This document shows, in pieces, positions 48,876 to 58,363 of a stretch of DNA of 64,000 bases (position 1 is the stretch's first letter; each line of letters opens with the position of its first letter). The notes under the pieces are model-generated. The model was given only the letters and a program-made list of their open reading frames with translations. It did no database searches and had not been told where the DNA came from. The DNA is taken from the NCBI RefSeq assembly GCF_013415885.1, contig NZ_CP058910.1, forward strand, positions 3,968,001 through 4,032,000. Reading direction: 5' to 3'. Source of the DNA: Halosimplex rubrum (lineage in GTDB: Archaea; Halobacteriota; Halobacteria; Halobacteriales; Haloarculaceae). Both the position numbers and the translations under genes were made by a program.

Positions 48876-50090
48876 TTAGTTCCGAAGTCGCTCGGCGACG
48901 AGTTCTTCGAGGTCGTCGCGGAGTTCGTCGACGGCGACCTCTTCGAGGACCGGCACGAAGAAGCCCTCGACGAGCATGTTGGTCGCCTGCTCCTCACCGA
49001 CGCCGCGGGAGTTCATGTAGAACAGCTCCTCGGCGTCGACCTGGCCGACCGTCGCGGAGTGACTGGCCTCGGTGTCGTGGTTGTTGATGATCAGCTTCGG
49101 CGAGGCGTCCGCCTCGCTGTCGTCGGAGAGCATCAGCGTGTTCTCGCGCTGGTAGGAACTCGTGTCCCAGGCGTCACGACCCACGTCTTGGACGCCCTCG
49201 TACACCGAGCGGGCCTCGTCGTCGAGGACGCCGCGGGTCACCAGATCGGCCGTGGTGTGCTCGTCCTCGTGCCAGACACGGGAGTTGATGTCGAAGTGCT
49301 GGTCCTCGTGGCCGAAGAACGCACCGACGATCTGACTCTCCGAGCCCTCGCCGAGCAGTCGCGTCTCGACGCTGGACTTGGTGAGTCGGGAACCGATGTT
49401 GCCCTCGATCCAGTCGACCGAGCCGTGTTTGTGGGCGTGGCCGCGCTTGACCGAGAAGTTGTAGGTGTCCTCGGCGAGGTTCTGCAGGGCGCCGTACTGG
49501 ACGCTCGCGTTCTCGCCGGCGACGACTTCGACGATGCCCGAGTAGTACTGGTCGCCGTCGAGGTTCTCGCCGGTCGTCTGCCGTTCGAGAATGGTCGCGG
49601 AGGCCGACTCCTCGGCGATCACGAGCGTGTAGTTGAACAGCGAACGGCTGTTCATCCGGGTGCGGATCTTCACGTCTTCGGCGGCGACGCCCTCGGGGAC
49701 GTAGACGACCGTCCCGGCGCTAAAGAGCGCCGTGGACAGGGCCGTCAGGAAGTCCCGCTGGGGGTCGACGACGCTCCCGAAGTGCTCCTCGATCAGATCG
49801 CCGTGCTCGGCGAGCGCCTCGTCCCACGAGAGCACGTCGGCGCCCTCGGCCTCGACGCGGTCTTTCTCCTGGGCGAACTCCAGCGGGTCGACCAGCGACT
49901 CGTAGTCCAGATCGACGAGGTTCGTCCAGTGGCGGGGGCCGGGCGTCGTGATGACGTCCGGCATCTCCAGGTCGTCCAGCGCCGCCAGCGCCTCTTTGCG
50001 GGTCTCGAGGAGCCACTCGGGCTCGTCGAGTTCGCCGCTGATCTGCTCTACCTGTGCCTCTGTGAGGTTCGCGTGTACCTGCGCACTCAT
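48876..50090 (-). CDS. sufD: Fe-S cluster assembly protein SufD
   Basis: A 404-residue right-handed beta-helix protein that pairs with SufB in the SufBCD scaffold. Recognisable are RHWTNLVDLDY, FSAGTVVYVPEGVAAEDV, VVAGENASVQYGALQNLAED, GSVDWIEGNIGSRLTKSSV and the C-terminal FYMNSRGVGEEQATNMLVEG. It helps build [2Fe-2S]/[4Fe-4S] clusters. ATG 50090 was chosen as the best start; it follows sufB by 15 bases. Last gene of the sufCBD operon. Confidence 0.93.
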   Translation of the reverse strand: MSAQVHANLTEAQVEQISGELDEPEWLLETRKEALAALDDLEMPDVITTPGPRHWTNLVDLDYESLVDPLEFAQEKDRVEAEGADVLSWDEALAEHGDLIEEHFGSVVDPQRDFLTALSTALFSAGTVVYVPEGVAAEDVKIRTRMNSRSLFNYTLVIAEESASATILERQTTGENLDGDQYYSGIVEVVAGENASVQYGALQNLAEDTYNFSVKRGHAHKHGSVDWIEGNIGSRLTKSSVETRLLGEGSESQIVGAFFGHEDQHFDINSRVWHEDEHTTADLVTRGVLDDEARSVYEGVQDVGRDAWDTSSYQRENTLMLSDDSEADASPKLIINNHDTEASHSATVGQVDAEELFYMNSRGVGEEQATNMLVEGFFVPVLEEVAVDELRDDLEELVAERLRN

Positions 50091-50105
50091 AATAGACACC
50101 GGGGG

Positions 50106-51536
50106 TTACCCGAGCGAGCCCTCCATCTCCAGTTCGATGAGGCGGTTCATTTCGACCGCGTACTCGATAGGCAGTTCTTCCGTGAGCGGCTCGATGAAGC
50201 CGGCGACGATCATCTGCTTGGCGTCGTCGTCGTCCAGGCCGCGGCTCTGGAGGTAGAACACGTCCTCGTCGCCGATCTTGCCGACGGTCGCCTCGTGGGC
50301 GACGTCGACTTTGTTCTCCTGGATCTCCATGTACGGCATCGTGTCCGAGGTGGACTCGTTGTCGAACATGAGCGCGTCACACTCGACGGACGTGGAGGCG
50401 TTCTCCGCGCCGTCTGCGATGTGGACGAGGCCGCGGTAGTTCGTGCGGCCGCCGTCCTTGGAGATGGACTTGGACTCGATGGTCGACTTCGTGTCGGGCG
50501 CGTTGTGGTAGACCTTCGCGCCGGTGTCGATGTCCTGGCCCTCGCCGGCCATGGCGATGGTGATGTGGTTGTCCGTCGCTCCCGGCCCCTTGAGGATGGT
50601 GCTCGGGTACAGCATCGTCGCCTTCGAGCCCATCGAACCGGAGACCCACTCCATCGTGGCGTTCTCCTCGGCGATGGCGCGCTTGGTGTTGAGGTTGTAG
50701 GTGTTTTTCGACCAGTTCTGGACGGTCGAGTACTGCACGTGGGCGTTGTCCTTGACGAACACTTCGACGCCGCCACTGTGAAGGTTGAACGCCGAGTACT
50801 TCGGCGCCGAACAGCCCTCGATGTAGTGGACCTCGGAGTTCTCCTCGGCGACGATGAGCGTGTGCTCGAACTGGCCCATCCCCTCGGAGTTCATCCGGAA
50901 GTACGCCTGGACGGGCATGTCGACGCTCGTGTCCTCGGGGACGTAGACGAAGGAACCGCCCGACCAGATCGCGCCGTGGAGCGCGGCGAACTTGTTGTCG
51001 CTGGGCGGGACGGCCTTGGTCATGAAGTACTCCTTGACGATCTCTTCGTGTTCCTGGACGGCCTTGTCCATGTCACAGAAGATGACGCCCTGCTCCTCCC
51101 AGCGCTCCTGCATGTTCTGGTAGACGATTTCGGACTCGTACTGGGCGCCGACGCCCGAGAGGGCGTTCTTCTCTGCCTCCGGGATGCCGAGCTTGTCGAA
51201 GGTGTCCTGGATCTCCTCGGGGAGGTCCTCCCACTCTTCGGCGCCGCCGCGGGTCTCGATGTCCGGGCGGATGTACGGGACGATCTCCTCGATGTCGACC
51301 TCCGAGAGGTCGGGCTGACCCGGCCAGTCGGTCGGCATCGGCATCTCCTGGAACTGCTCCAGGGCGCGCAGGCGTCGCTCGAGCATCCACTCCGGTTCGT
51401 CCTTGTCCTCGGAGATCAGGCGGACGGTCTCCTCCGTGAGTCCCTTCTCGGCCTCGAAGGCCGAGTTCTCCTCCTTCTTGAACTCGAAGCGTGCTTCGGT
51501 GTCGGTGTCTTGTAGGTGGTCTTGGTCTGAGCTCAT
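50106..51536 (-). CDS. sufB: Fe-S cluster assembly protein SufB
   Basis: A 476-residue SufB with the expected core FCDMDKAVQEHEEIVKEYF, WSGGSFVYVPEDTSVDMPVQ, HYIEGCSAPKYSAFNLHSG (with the conserved cysteine) and MEWVSGSMGSKATMLYP. The C-terminus VFYLQSRGLDDDDAKQMIVAG resembles that of SufD. SufB is the main scaffold on which clusters form with SufC and SufD. It follows sufC by about 45 bases on the same strand. Length and motifs are normal for archaea. Confidence 0.96.
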   Translation of the reverse strand: MSSDQDHLQDTDTEARFEFKKEENSAFEAEKGLTEETVRLISEDKDEPEWMLERRLRALEQFQEMPMPTDWPGQPDLSEVDIEEIVPYIRPDIETRGGAEEWEDLPEEIQDTFDKLGIPEAEKNALSGVGAQYESEIVYQNMQERWEEQGVIFCDMDKAVQEHEEIVKEYFMTKAVPPSDNKFAALHGAIWSGGSFVYVPEDTSVDMPVQAYFRMNSEGMGQFEHTLIVAEENSEVHYIEGCSAPKYSAFNLHSGGVEVFVKDNAHVQYSTVQNWSKNTYNLNTKRAIAEENATMEWVSGSMGSKATMLYPSTILKGPGATDNHITIAMAGEGQDIDTGAKVYHNAPDTKSTIESKSISKDGGRTNYRGLVHIADGAENASTSVECDALMFDNESTSDTMPYMEIQENKVDVAHEATVGKIGDEDVFYLQSRGLDDDDAKQMIVAGFIEPLTEELPIEYAVEMNRLIELEMEGSLG

Positions 51537-51581
51537 TGTTGTGTCGTAGGTTTGGTCTGTAGCCGTATTACGCTGTGCACG

Positions 51582-52496
51582 TCAGGCCGCCTCGTAGACT
51601 TCCTCGCGGACCCAGTCGTACCCCTCGTCCTCGAGGGTCTCGGCCAGCTCCGCGCCGCCGGATTTGGCGATCTCGCCGTCGATCATCACGTGGACGTGGT
51701 CGGGCTCGACGTAGTCGAGGATGCGCTGATAGTGGGTGATCTGCAGGATGCCCGCGCCCTGTTCGTCGCGCAGCGCGTTGATACCCTTGGACACGTCCTG
51801 CAGGCGGTCGATGTCCAGCCCGGAGTCGATCTCGTCGAGCACCGCGATCGAGGGCTCGAGGATCGCCGCCTGGAGCACCTCGTTCTGCTTCTTCTCGCCG
51901 CCGGAGAAGCCCGCGTTGAGATAGCGGTTCGCGAACTTCTCGTCCATGTCGAGTTGCTCCATCTTCTCCTGGAGGATCTCCTGGAACTCCGCGACGCCGA
52001 CCTCGCCCTCGTCGGCGGGGCCTTCCATCGGAGAGGTCTCGTAGCCCTCGTCGTCGTCGTCGGCCTCGGCTTCCGCCTCCTCGTCGTCCTCGAACAGCTC
52101 CTCGCGCTCCTCGAGCTTGGCGTTGAGCGCCGTGCGGAGGAAGTTCACCATCGTGACGCCCTCGATCTCGGCGGGGTACTGGAACGCCAGGAAGATGCCC
52201 AGCGCCGCCCGCTCGTTCGGTTCGAGGTCGAGCAGGTCCCACGTCTGCAGATCCGCGGGGACTTCGATGTCCTCGAACTCGTCCTCCTCGATGTGCAGCA
52301 GCACGTCGCCGCCCGTGACCTCGTAGGTCGGGTGGCCCGCGATGATCTTCGCCAGTGTGGACTTGCCCGAGCCGTTGGGACCCATCAGCGCGTGGATCTC
52401 GCCCGACTCGACTTCCAGGTCCACACCCTCGAGGATCTGCTCGCCGCCGTCCTCTGCGACTTTCGCCTGTAGGTTGTCTATTTCGAGTACAGCCAT
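51582..52496 (-). CDS. sufC: Fe-S cluster assembly ATPase SufC
   Basis: A 304-residue ABC-type ATPase. Walker A is LMGPNGSGKSTLAKIIAG, the signature is GFSGGEKKQNEVLQ, Walker B is IAVLDEIDSGLDIDRL and the H-loop is GILQITHYQRILDY. Between the Q-loop and signature there is an acidic insertion of about 30 residues (EELFEDDEEAEAEADDDDEG), longer than in bacterial SufC, probably a halophile loop. ATP hydrolysis drives conformational change of SufBCD. First gene of the operon. Confidence 0.96.
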   Translation of the reverse strand: MAVLEIDNLQAKVAEDGGEQILEGVDLEVESGEIHALMGPNGSGKSTLAKIIAGHPTYEVTGGDVLLHIEEDEFEDIEVPADLQTWDLLDLEPNERAALGIFLAFQYPAEIEGVTMVNFLRTALNAKLEEREELFEDDEEAEAEADDDDEGYETSPMEGPADEGEVGVAEFQEILQEKMEQLDMDEKFANRYLNAGFSGGEKKQNEVLQAAILEPSIAVLDEIDSGLDIDRLQDVSKGINALRDEQGAGILQITHYQRILDYVEPDHVHVMIDGEIAKSGGAELAETLEDEGYDWVREEVYEAA

Positions 52497-52656
52497 GTGT
52501 TTCGGTCGTCCTAAAACACGGTACTGACGCTGATAATAGTTTCGAGTTTCCACGACCCTCTTTTGTGAATCGGAAACCGAATTTATGGTATAGGAAACCC
52601 CGGAGGAGCCACGAGCGGGCGACCCGGACGGTCCGCGCACTCGACGCAGGTCCGGC

Positions 52657-55600
52657 CTACATGAAGCTCTCTAAACCGGTCTGTTCCTGGCCGCTCTTGA
52701 CCTCCTCCCAGGAGATGTCGAGCGCTTCGAGGATGCGCGCGATCGGCCCCTTGAGCGTCTTGTCGAGCATCTTGTCCCAGTCGACCTCGAAGGCGTCGGG
52801 CACCTGGTCGGCGTACTCGAAGCAGATCACGTCCGGGTCGCGCTTGAACTCGCCGTACAGCACGTCCTCGGCCGGATCGAGGTCCAGTTCTGCCTCGATC
52901 TCCCGGAAGAACTCGGGGTGGACTTTCTTCAGGTAGAGCCGCTTGGGTTTCGAGCCGCTGGCGAAGTTCGTGTCCAGAACGAGGTTGGCGTACTTCGCGC
53001 CCCGTACTTGGGCGGTGTCGGTGTCGTAGTTGTCGAGTTTCTTCCCGATGCCGCCCGGGATGCCGATGTCGTCGAGGCTGGCCTCGCCGTTCTGGAAGTC
53101 CTCGATGACGCCGTGAACGTAGTCTTTCACGTCCTCCAGGTCCTCGCCGTGGACGATCATCTCGATGACCTTCAGTTGTACCTCCTTCGTGATCGGCGCG
53201 ATGTCCGAGCGCTGGTACTCGAAGCCCGTGATGTCGATGTCGTCGACGTCTTTGCCCTCCTTCCAGACGATGTGACCCGCGTAGCGCTTCTTCTTGCCCG
53301 CCTGGAAGAACCGTCGATAGAGCTTCTCGAACTCGATCTGGAAGCGGTGTTCGTCCGCGTTCAGGTTCTCGCGAGCGTAGGAGTCGTACGAATCGTTGAT
53401 CCGCTCCTCGAGTTCGAAGGAGTTCTCGATTGCCTCGTCTTTCCCCGCGTCCTCACCGATCTCCAGCATCACCGAGTCGGTGTCACCGTAGATGACTTCG
53501 TAGCCGAAATCGTTGACCGACTGCTCGGTGTAGTTGATGACCTCCCGACCGGTCGCCGTCACCGCCGCCGCGCTGTCCTTGTCGTACAGGCGGAAGCGAT
53601 CCCAGCCCGAGACGCCGTAGAGCGACTGGCCGACGAACTGGAACGTGCCGTTCCGGCCCGCCAGAAGGGTGTGATTGTCTTCGACCGTGACGCAGTAGAC
53701 GCCGTCCTCGGCCTCGCTCCGGGAGCCGCTGCGGTGCATCCGGAGCGTGTTCTTCGACCCCTCGCTCACGTAGATGCGCCAGCTCCCGCTGTCCCTGTTG
53801 TAGTTCGCGGTGAGGCCGAGATGCGCACAGAGACGCAACACGTCGTCTCGCAGTCGTTCGCTCGACGTGGTGTACCGCCAGGAGTTCGTCCCGCGGTCGC
53901 CGTCGCCGTCGAGGAGCACGTCGAGGAAGCGTCGCTTCTGTTCGGTCGACGCCTCGAAGACGAACTCCGGGATGCGCTTCTCGAAACTGTTCTCGCCGCA
54001 GGTCTCCTCGAGGAACCGACCGAGCAGTCGGGAAGTGAACTGATAGGACTGGTCGTCGACGTAGTAGTCGAAGTCCATCCCGTCGAGCAGCGTCCCGATA
54101 GCTGCGTGGTCGCTCTCCGCTACAGCACCACTACCGGCATCACCGGCTCCACCGTCGGTCGCGACCGGCGCGTCCTGCGCGATCTTGACGGTCGTCGCCG
54201 AGCCGCGGAGTTTGTCGCCGAACTGCTTGTCTTCGGACGTGTAGACGTTCCCTTCGGTGATGTACCACGCGAGCAGTTCGAGGAAGTCGTCGCCGTCGTA
54301 CGTCCGCGGGATCCACTTCCGATTGGCCTCGCCGTGGACGAAGCACTGCTCGGCGACACTGTCGATGTACTCCCGGTGTTCCTCGAACTCGTCGGCCGAG
54401 AAGACGTACCCCTCCTTCCCGACGTCGTTTTTCATCACTTTGTCGGGGTAGTAGCCAATTTCCGCTGCGAACGTGTGCCCGTGGACCTCCGGACGGACCC
54501 AGATCTCGTAGTCGTCGAGTAGCTCTGTCAGGTCGACTTGGTCGACCGTCGACCCGCCGGGCCCCTCCCAGTCGTGCGGCAGTTGATAGTTCGTCGTGCG
54601 GTCGAGGTCGCCCGCTTCGACGAACCGGTAGTCGTCTTCGTCCCACGAGATGCCGTTTTTCTCGTTTTTCCTGACGAGCATCCGGTGGTTCGGCGTCACC
54701 CGGAAGTCGATCTTGTCCGTCTGCACGTCGACGAGTTCGCCCTCGTAGTCCGGGTACGCCTGCGTCTCGACGACCGGCTTGACCTCCATCTGCATCGTCT
54801 CCGGGTCGAGCGAGTAAACCTCGTCACCCACGTCGAGGTCCCGGATCCCACGAACCCCTTCGGGCGTGAGCACGTCCGTATCCGGCGTGAAGCAGTTCAT
54901 CACGACCTTGACCGAGGCCTGCTGGTTGTCGTATCGCTCGTATGCCTCCGAGCCGGGGTCGTGGTCGTTGCGAAGCTGCTTCTTCTCTTCGCGTTCTGTC
55001 AGGAGTTCGTCGATCATCTCCCGCATCATCCCGGCGGGCTCCTTGCGGAAGTGCTGGCCCGTGGGCGTCTCGTAGGTCTCGCCGTCGTAGGCCTCGGGGT
55101 CGTCGATCTTGGTCTCGGGCGAGGCGTTGGTCGTCCACATGCACATCGGGTACAGCGACTTCAGGTCGAGCACGCTCACGTTCTCGCGGACGCCCGTGAT
55201 CGGTTCGAAGACGGCGCCGCCCTCGAACTCCTCGCCGGACTCGACGGTGCCCTTCGAGGGGAGCGCGAAGTCGCCGTAGGCCTTGTGCAGGACGTACATG
55301 TCGACGGCGTCGCCGGCGGTCGGCGCGTCTTCGAGCTTACAGCCGACGAAGGAAGCGACCTCCTCGAAGAAGGCGACGATGTCCTGCTTGCGGTCGAGTT
55401 CGACACAGAGCTCCACGTCGCGGAGGTTGTACTCCAGCAGTCGCTCGGGGTTGTCCTCCCAGAGGTCGCCGATGTCGCCGCTGTAGCGCTCCTTGCCCAC
55501 GCCGAGTTCGACTTCGCCCACCGCGTCGAGGCGGTAGGACTCCAGCTCCGTGCGCTGGGTGCTCTTGTAGGCGCGCAGGAGGTCGAAGACGACGCGGCCC

Positions 55601-56655
55601 TTGATGTCCGGGCCGTTCCAGTCCGAGCGCCACACCTCGTCGACGCGCGAGAGGCGGTCGATGTCCAGATCGTAGTCGTGGCTCGGACTCTGGAGTTCCT
55701 CCATCCGATCGAGGAAGTACGGCGCGTCGAAGTCGTCGAAGTTCCACCCGCTGAACACGTCCGGGTCGGTCTCCTCGACGTAGTCGACGAACGCTTCGAG
55801 CATCGCCTCCTCCTCCTCGAAGACGCGCACGTCCGCGTCGATGTCGTCCTCGATGGGTTCGTAGGCCTCCAGCGCGGCGGGGCCGTCGACGCCGGCGGGC
55901 GACTGGTAGAGCCAGTTGACGTACTCGTCGCGGTAGGAGTCGTGGGAGGTGAGACAGACGATGGTCTCCTCGCCGTCCTCGGGGAACCCGTTGCGGTCGT
56001 CGACCTCGATGTCGAAGAAGTTGACTCGCGGCGTGGTGTTGGCCTCGACCGCCTCGACCTCCTGATGGGGGATGCGGATCGTGCCGTCGTCCTCGCGCCG
56101 CTCGGGGACGCGGACGCCGCTCTTGATGTCCTTGTCGATGAGCAGGCGGTTCGGGAAGAGGATGTCCGCCTCGTAGTGGTCGAACTCGTCGCGGACCTGC
56201 CCGACGTCGCGGGGCGTCCGGCCGATGATCTTCGCGAGGCGCTGGCCGCGGATGGACTCGAACGGTTCGCCCTCGGGGTCGGTCTCGCGGTAGTCGACGA
56301 GGCCGTCGTAGCTCGCGATGCGCTGGTCGTCGACGTTCTCGATGGGCGCGTAGAAGTACGGCTCGAAGTCGTACACTTCGACGTGTTCGAGTTCCGGGTC
56401 CTCGTCGTCGGCTTCGACCTCGCGGCGGCCGAAGACGTGGACGACGGGGAACTCGTCGTCGCCGCTGTACTCGACGGTGTAGTCCACCTGCGTGACGGTC
56501 AGCGTGACCGAACCCTGCGCGTCGGGGAAGCGGACCGAGTCGGCGTCGACGACGGTCGCGACTTCGTCGCCGGTGTCGTTCCCGGCGACGGCCTCGGCCT
56601 CGTCGGCGGGCCGCTGTTCGCCGGCCCCGAAGTCCCCGAACTCCGTTTGCTCCAT
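52657..56655 (-). CDS. polB: Family B DNA polymerase with an intein
   Basis: A 1,332-residue precursor. Exonuclease motifs are FFDIEVDDRNG, FSGWNFDDFDAPYFL and YNLRDVELCVEL. Polymerase motif A is VLDLKSLYPMCM and motif C is VIYGDTDSVMLE. Motif B (KVVMN/SLYG) is split by an intein of 423 residues (about 588-1010), so the mature enzyme is about 909 residues. It is the main B-family replicative polymerase of Euryarchaeota, together with PolD. ATG 56655 gives an acidic halophile N-terminus. The gene is the largest of the window and stands alone. Confidence 0.97.
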   Translation of the reverse strand: MEQTEFGDFGAGEQRPADEAEAVAGNDTGDEVATVVDADSVRFPDAQGSVTLTVTQVDYTVEYSGDDEFPVVHVFGRREVEADDEDPELEHVEVYDFEPYFYAPIENVDDQRIASYDGLVDYRETDPEGEPFESIRGQRLAKIIGRTPRDVGQVRDEFDHYEADILFPNRLLIDKDIKSGVRVPERREDDGTIRIPHQEVEAVEANTTPRVNFFDIEVDDRNGFPEDGEETIVCLTSHDSYRDEYVNWLYQSPAGVDGPAALEAYEPIEDDIDADVRVFEEEEAMLEAFVDYVEETDPDVFSGWNFDDFDAPYFLDRMEELQSPSHDYDLDIDRLSRVDEVWRSDWNGPDIKGRVVFDLLRAYKSTQRTELESYRLDAVGEVELGVGKERYSGDIGDLWEDNPERLLEYNLRDVELCVELDRKQDIVAFFEEVASFVGCKLEDAPTAGDAVDMYVLHKAYGDFALPSKGTVESGEEFEGGAVFEPITGVRENVSVLDLKSLYPMCMWTTNASPETKIDDPEAYDGETYETPTGQHFRKEPAGMMREMIDELLTEREEKKQLRNDHDPGSEAYERYDNQQASVKVVMNCFTPDTDVLTPEGVRGIRDLDVGDEVYSLDPETMQMEVKPVVETQAYPDYEGELVDVQTDKIDFRVTPNHRMLVRKNEKNGISWDEDDYRFVEAGDLDRTTNYQLPHDWEGPGGSTVDQVDLTELLDDYEIWVRPEVHGHTFAAEIGYYPDKVMKNDVGKEGYVFSADEFEEHREYIDSVAEQCFVHGEANRKWIPRTYDGDDFLELLAWYITEGNVYTSEDKQFGDKLRGSATTVKIAQDAPVATDGGAGDAGSGAVAESDHAAIGTLLDGMDFDYYVDDQSYQFTSRLLGRFLEETCGENSFEKRIPEFVFEASTEQKRRFLDVLLDGDGDRGTNSWRYTTSSERLRDDVLRLCAHLGLTANYNRDSGSWRIYVSEGSKNTLRMHRSGSRSEAEDGVYCVTVEDNHTLLAGRNGTFQFVGQSLYGVSGWDRFRLYDKDSAAAVTATGREVINYTEQSVNDFGYEVIYGDTDSVMLEIGEDAGKDEAIENSFELEERINDSYDSYARENLNADEHRFQIEFEKLYRRFFQAGKKKRYAGHIVWKEGKDVDDIDITGFEYQRSDIAPITKEVQLKVIEMIVHGEDLEDVKDYVHGVIEDFQNGEASLDDIGIPGGIGKKLDNYDTDTAQVRGAKYANLVLDTNFASGSKPKRLYLKKVHPEFFREIEAELDLDPAEDVLYGEFKRDPDVICFEYADQVPDAFEVDWDKMLDKTLKGPIARILEALDISWEEVKSGQEQTGLESFM
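53626..54894 (-). other. PolB intein (pol motif B site) with LAGLIDADG homing endonuclease
   Basis: The intein begins CFTPDTDVLTPEGVRGI (block A, Cys1), has VTPNH (block B, about 66-70), endonuclease motifs LLAWYITEGN (207-216) and FLDVLLDGDGD (323-333), block F VYCVTVEDNHTLLAGRNG and ends ...FQFVGQ before Ser+1 of SLYG. The terminal residue is Gln and the usual penultimate His is replaced by Gly. The insertion is within polymerase motif B, a known intein site. Splicing activity is assumed because the gene is otherwise intact. Confidence 0.93.
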
Positions 56656-56784
56656 GTTGGTCGGGCTTGGCGGGGCCCGACTAAAATAGTCGCGGTATCC
56701 GGGATCGACGGTCACGTGGCGCGCGTGCCCGTCACCGGTTCCCACCGCGCCTGCGGCGCGCGGTCGGCCGCCGAAGCGAGGGCC

Positions 56785-57048
56785 TTAGACGCCCTCGACG
56801 GTCTCGCGGAAGGCGACGACCGACTCGTGGGCCGACCGGACCTGCTCGGTCACGTCGGAGTCCTCGAGGTCGTTGAGCGCGTTCTCGATGCGGGCGAGCC
56901 GTCCGTGGTCGGGGTCGCGGTCGCGCGTTGCGAGGCTGTCGAGCTGGTCGGCGAGGCTTTCGAGGCGCTCGGCCGCGTCGCCGTCGCCGGTCGCGTCGGC
57001 CGCCGATTCGAGGGTGGCGCTCGCGTCAGCGAGGTTCTCGCGTGTCAT
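56785..57048 (-). CDS. Small helical haloarchaeal protein (DUF7553-like)
   Basis: An 87-residue acidic, all-helical protein beginning MTRENLADASATLESAADAT and containing ERLESLADQLDSLATRDRDP and ARIENALNDLEDS. It resembles a small haloarchaeal family that I recall as DUF7553; no function is known. It has no signal peptide or membrane segment and could dimerise through its helices. The ATG at 57048 is preceded by sequence without a strong ribosome-binding site. It lies between polB and a small membrane gene on the same strand. Confidence 0.7.
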   Translation of the reverse strand: MTRENLADASATLESAADATGDGDAAERLESLADQLDSLATRDRDPDHGRLARIENALNDLEDSDVTEQVRSAHESVVAFRETVEGV

Positions 57049-57102
57049 AGTCGGGGCTTCTCGGCTCCCCCTCCTAATCCTTGCGGAGACCGTCTTCGGC
57101 GG

Positions 57103-57411
57103 TCAGCGCTCGTCGGCGGCCGCGCGGCGTCGATCGGACTCGGCGTGGAAGGCGAAGAAGCCGAGGAAGAACGTACAGAGCGCGACCGGGAGCCACATCG
57201 CGACGAAGACCTCCACGACGGGGCGGATCTGGTCCAGGCTCGCCTGCGGAACGCCGGGCACCGTCCCGTGGAGCGACCAGGCCAGCGACTGGAGCGCGCT
57301 CATCAGCCAGAACTCGCTCGTCCTGGCGAGTATCCAGACCGCGAGCGCGAGGAGCGTCGCGGCCTGCCAGAACTCCCAGTCGTCCGGCAACCAGCGGGGG
57401 ATGGAGGGCAT
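57103..57411 (-). CDS. Small two-helix membrane protein of unknown function
   Basis: A 102-residue protein. An N-terminal amphipathic segment (IPRWLPDDWEFW) leads into a hydrophobic helix (AATLLALAVWILARTSEFW) and a second helix (VFVAMWLPVALCTFFLGFFAF), with a charged arginine/acid-rich C-terminus. I do not recognise a family with a known role. The frame is coherent with halophile codon use and starts with ATG. It may be transcribed with the downstream 87-residue gene, 54 bases away. Confidence 0.65.
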   Translation of the reverse strand: MPSIPRWLPDDWEFWQAATLLALAVWILARTSEFWLMSALQSLAWSLHGTVPGVPQASLDQIRPVVEVFVAMWLPVALCTFFLGFFAFHAESDRRRAAADER

Positions 57412-57583
57412 CGATAGGTGCCCACCGTTTCGCGCATCGAGGGAATCAGTCTTGTGGCCGCGAGACCGCGGTCGAAAACGGGGGGAGCCGGGACCGCACC
57501 GCGGGCGGCGCGGGACCGCCGTGCCAGCGGGACCCCGCGCCGGAGAACGGGAGCGTGTGGCCGCGGACGGACAGCCTCGTTCG

Positions 57584-58222
57584 TCAGTAGCCGACGCCGA
57601 GGTGCGCGTGGACGGCGTCGCCGTCTTCGAGTTCGTCGGCGACGGCGACGGCGTAGTCCTCGCAGGTGATGTAGGAGTCTCCCTCGTCGTCGACGACGAG
57701 TTCGCCCTCGGCGGTGCGGTAGTCGCCGGTGCGCTCGCCCGGCTCGATGATGCCCGGCGGGGCGAGATACGACCACTCGACGTCGTCGGCCTCGCGGACG
57801 ACCTCGAAGGCGTCGATGTGGGCCTGGGCGAGCGGGACGAGCTCGTCCGGGAAGTCCTCGGTCTCGACGAACTGGGTGTCCTCGGCGACGTAGAGGCTGC
57901 CGGCGCCGCCGACCCACAGCAGGCGGTCGGTCCCGCTCTCGCGGAGCCCCGACAGGACCGCCTCGGCCATCGCGACGAGGATGTCCAGGTCGGCGTCCTC
58001 GGACGGGCCGAGCGCCGAGATCACGGCGTCGTGGTCGGCCGCGGCGTCGGCGACCGCGTCGGCGTCGGTCGCGTCGAGCGCGAGTGTCTCGAAGCCCTCG
58101 CGGTCGACGCCGTCGACCGCGCCGCTACGGGAGGTACCCGTCACCGCGTGGCCGCGGTCGAGGAGTTCGTCTGCGATACGCTGTCCGATCATGCCGCTCG
58201 CACCGAGTAGGAGTACGTTCAT
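57584..58222 (-). CDS. NAD(P)-binding NmrA/SDR-like protein
   Basis: A 212-residue atypical SDR protein. The N-terminal VLLLGASGMIGQRIADELLDRG is the G-x-x-G-x-x-G dinucleotide loop; LALDATDADAV and VISALG follow as in NmrA/YwnB-type proteins. The substrate part contains WVGGAGSLYV and EWSYLAPPGIIEPGERTGDY, with YITCEDYAVAVADELED near the end. Family members act as redox sensors or reductases in stress. No partner gene is adjacent. ATG 58222 gives the dinucleotide loop at residue 7. Confidence 0.8.
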   Translation of the reverse strand: MNVLLLGASGMIGQRIADELLDRGHAVTGTSRSGAVDGVDREGFETLALDATDADAVADAAADHDAVISALGPSEDADLDILVAMAEAVLSGLRESGTDRLLWVGGAGSLYVAEDTQFVETEDFPDELVPLAQAHIDAFEVVREADDVEWSYLAPPGIIEPGERTGDYRTAEGELVVDDEGDSYITCEDYAVAVADELEDGDAVHAHLGVGY

Positions 58223-58363
58223 GGTGGTGTCTCCGTGACTTCCGTCACGCGTCACTCGGACCGAGGGACCCCACCCTCATAGGCGCTCGCGGACGTGCGA
58301 GTAATCGGGGGACGCGAGTGTAACCGGCCGATCTCGCCCGGCACCGAGCGCTCCCGGCGCGCC

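Noticed and set aside
48447-51515. Very long plus-strand open frame (about 1,020 codons) opposite sufB and sufD
   Set aside because: It runs antisense to well-conserved suf genes and has the Val/Leu/Arg-rich composition expected from the complement of Asp/Glu-rich halophile codons; no start context or domain is visible.
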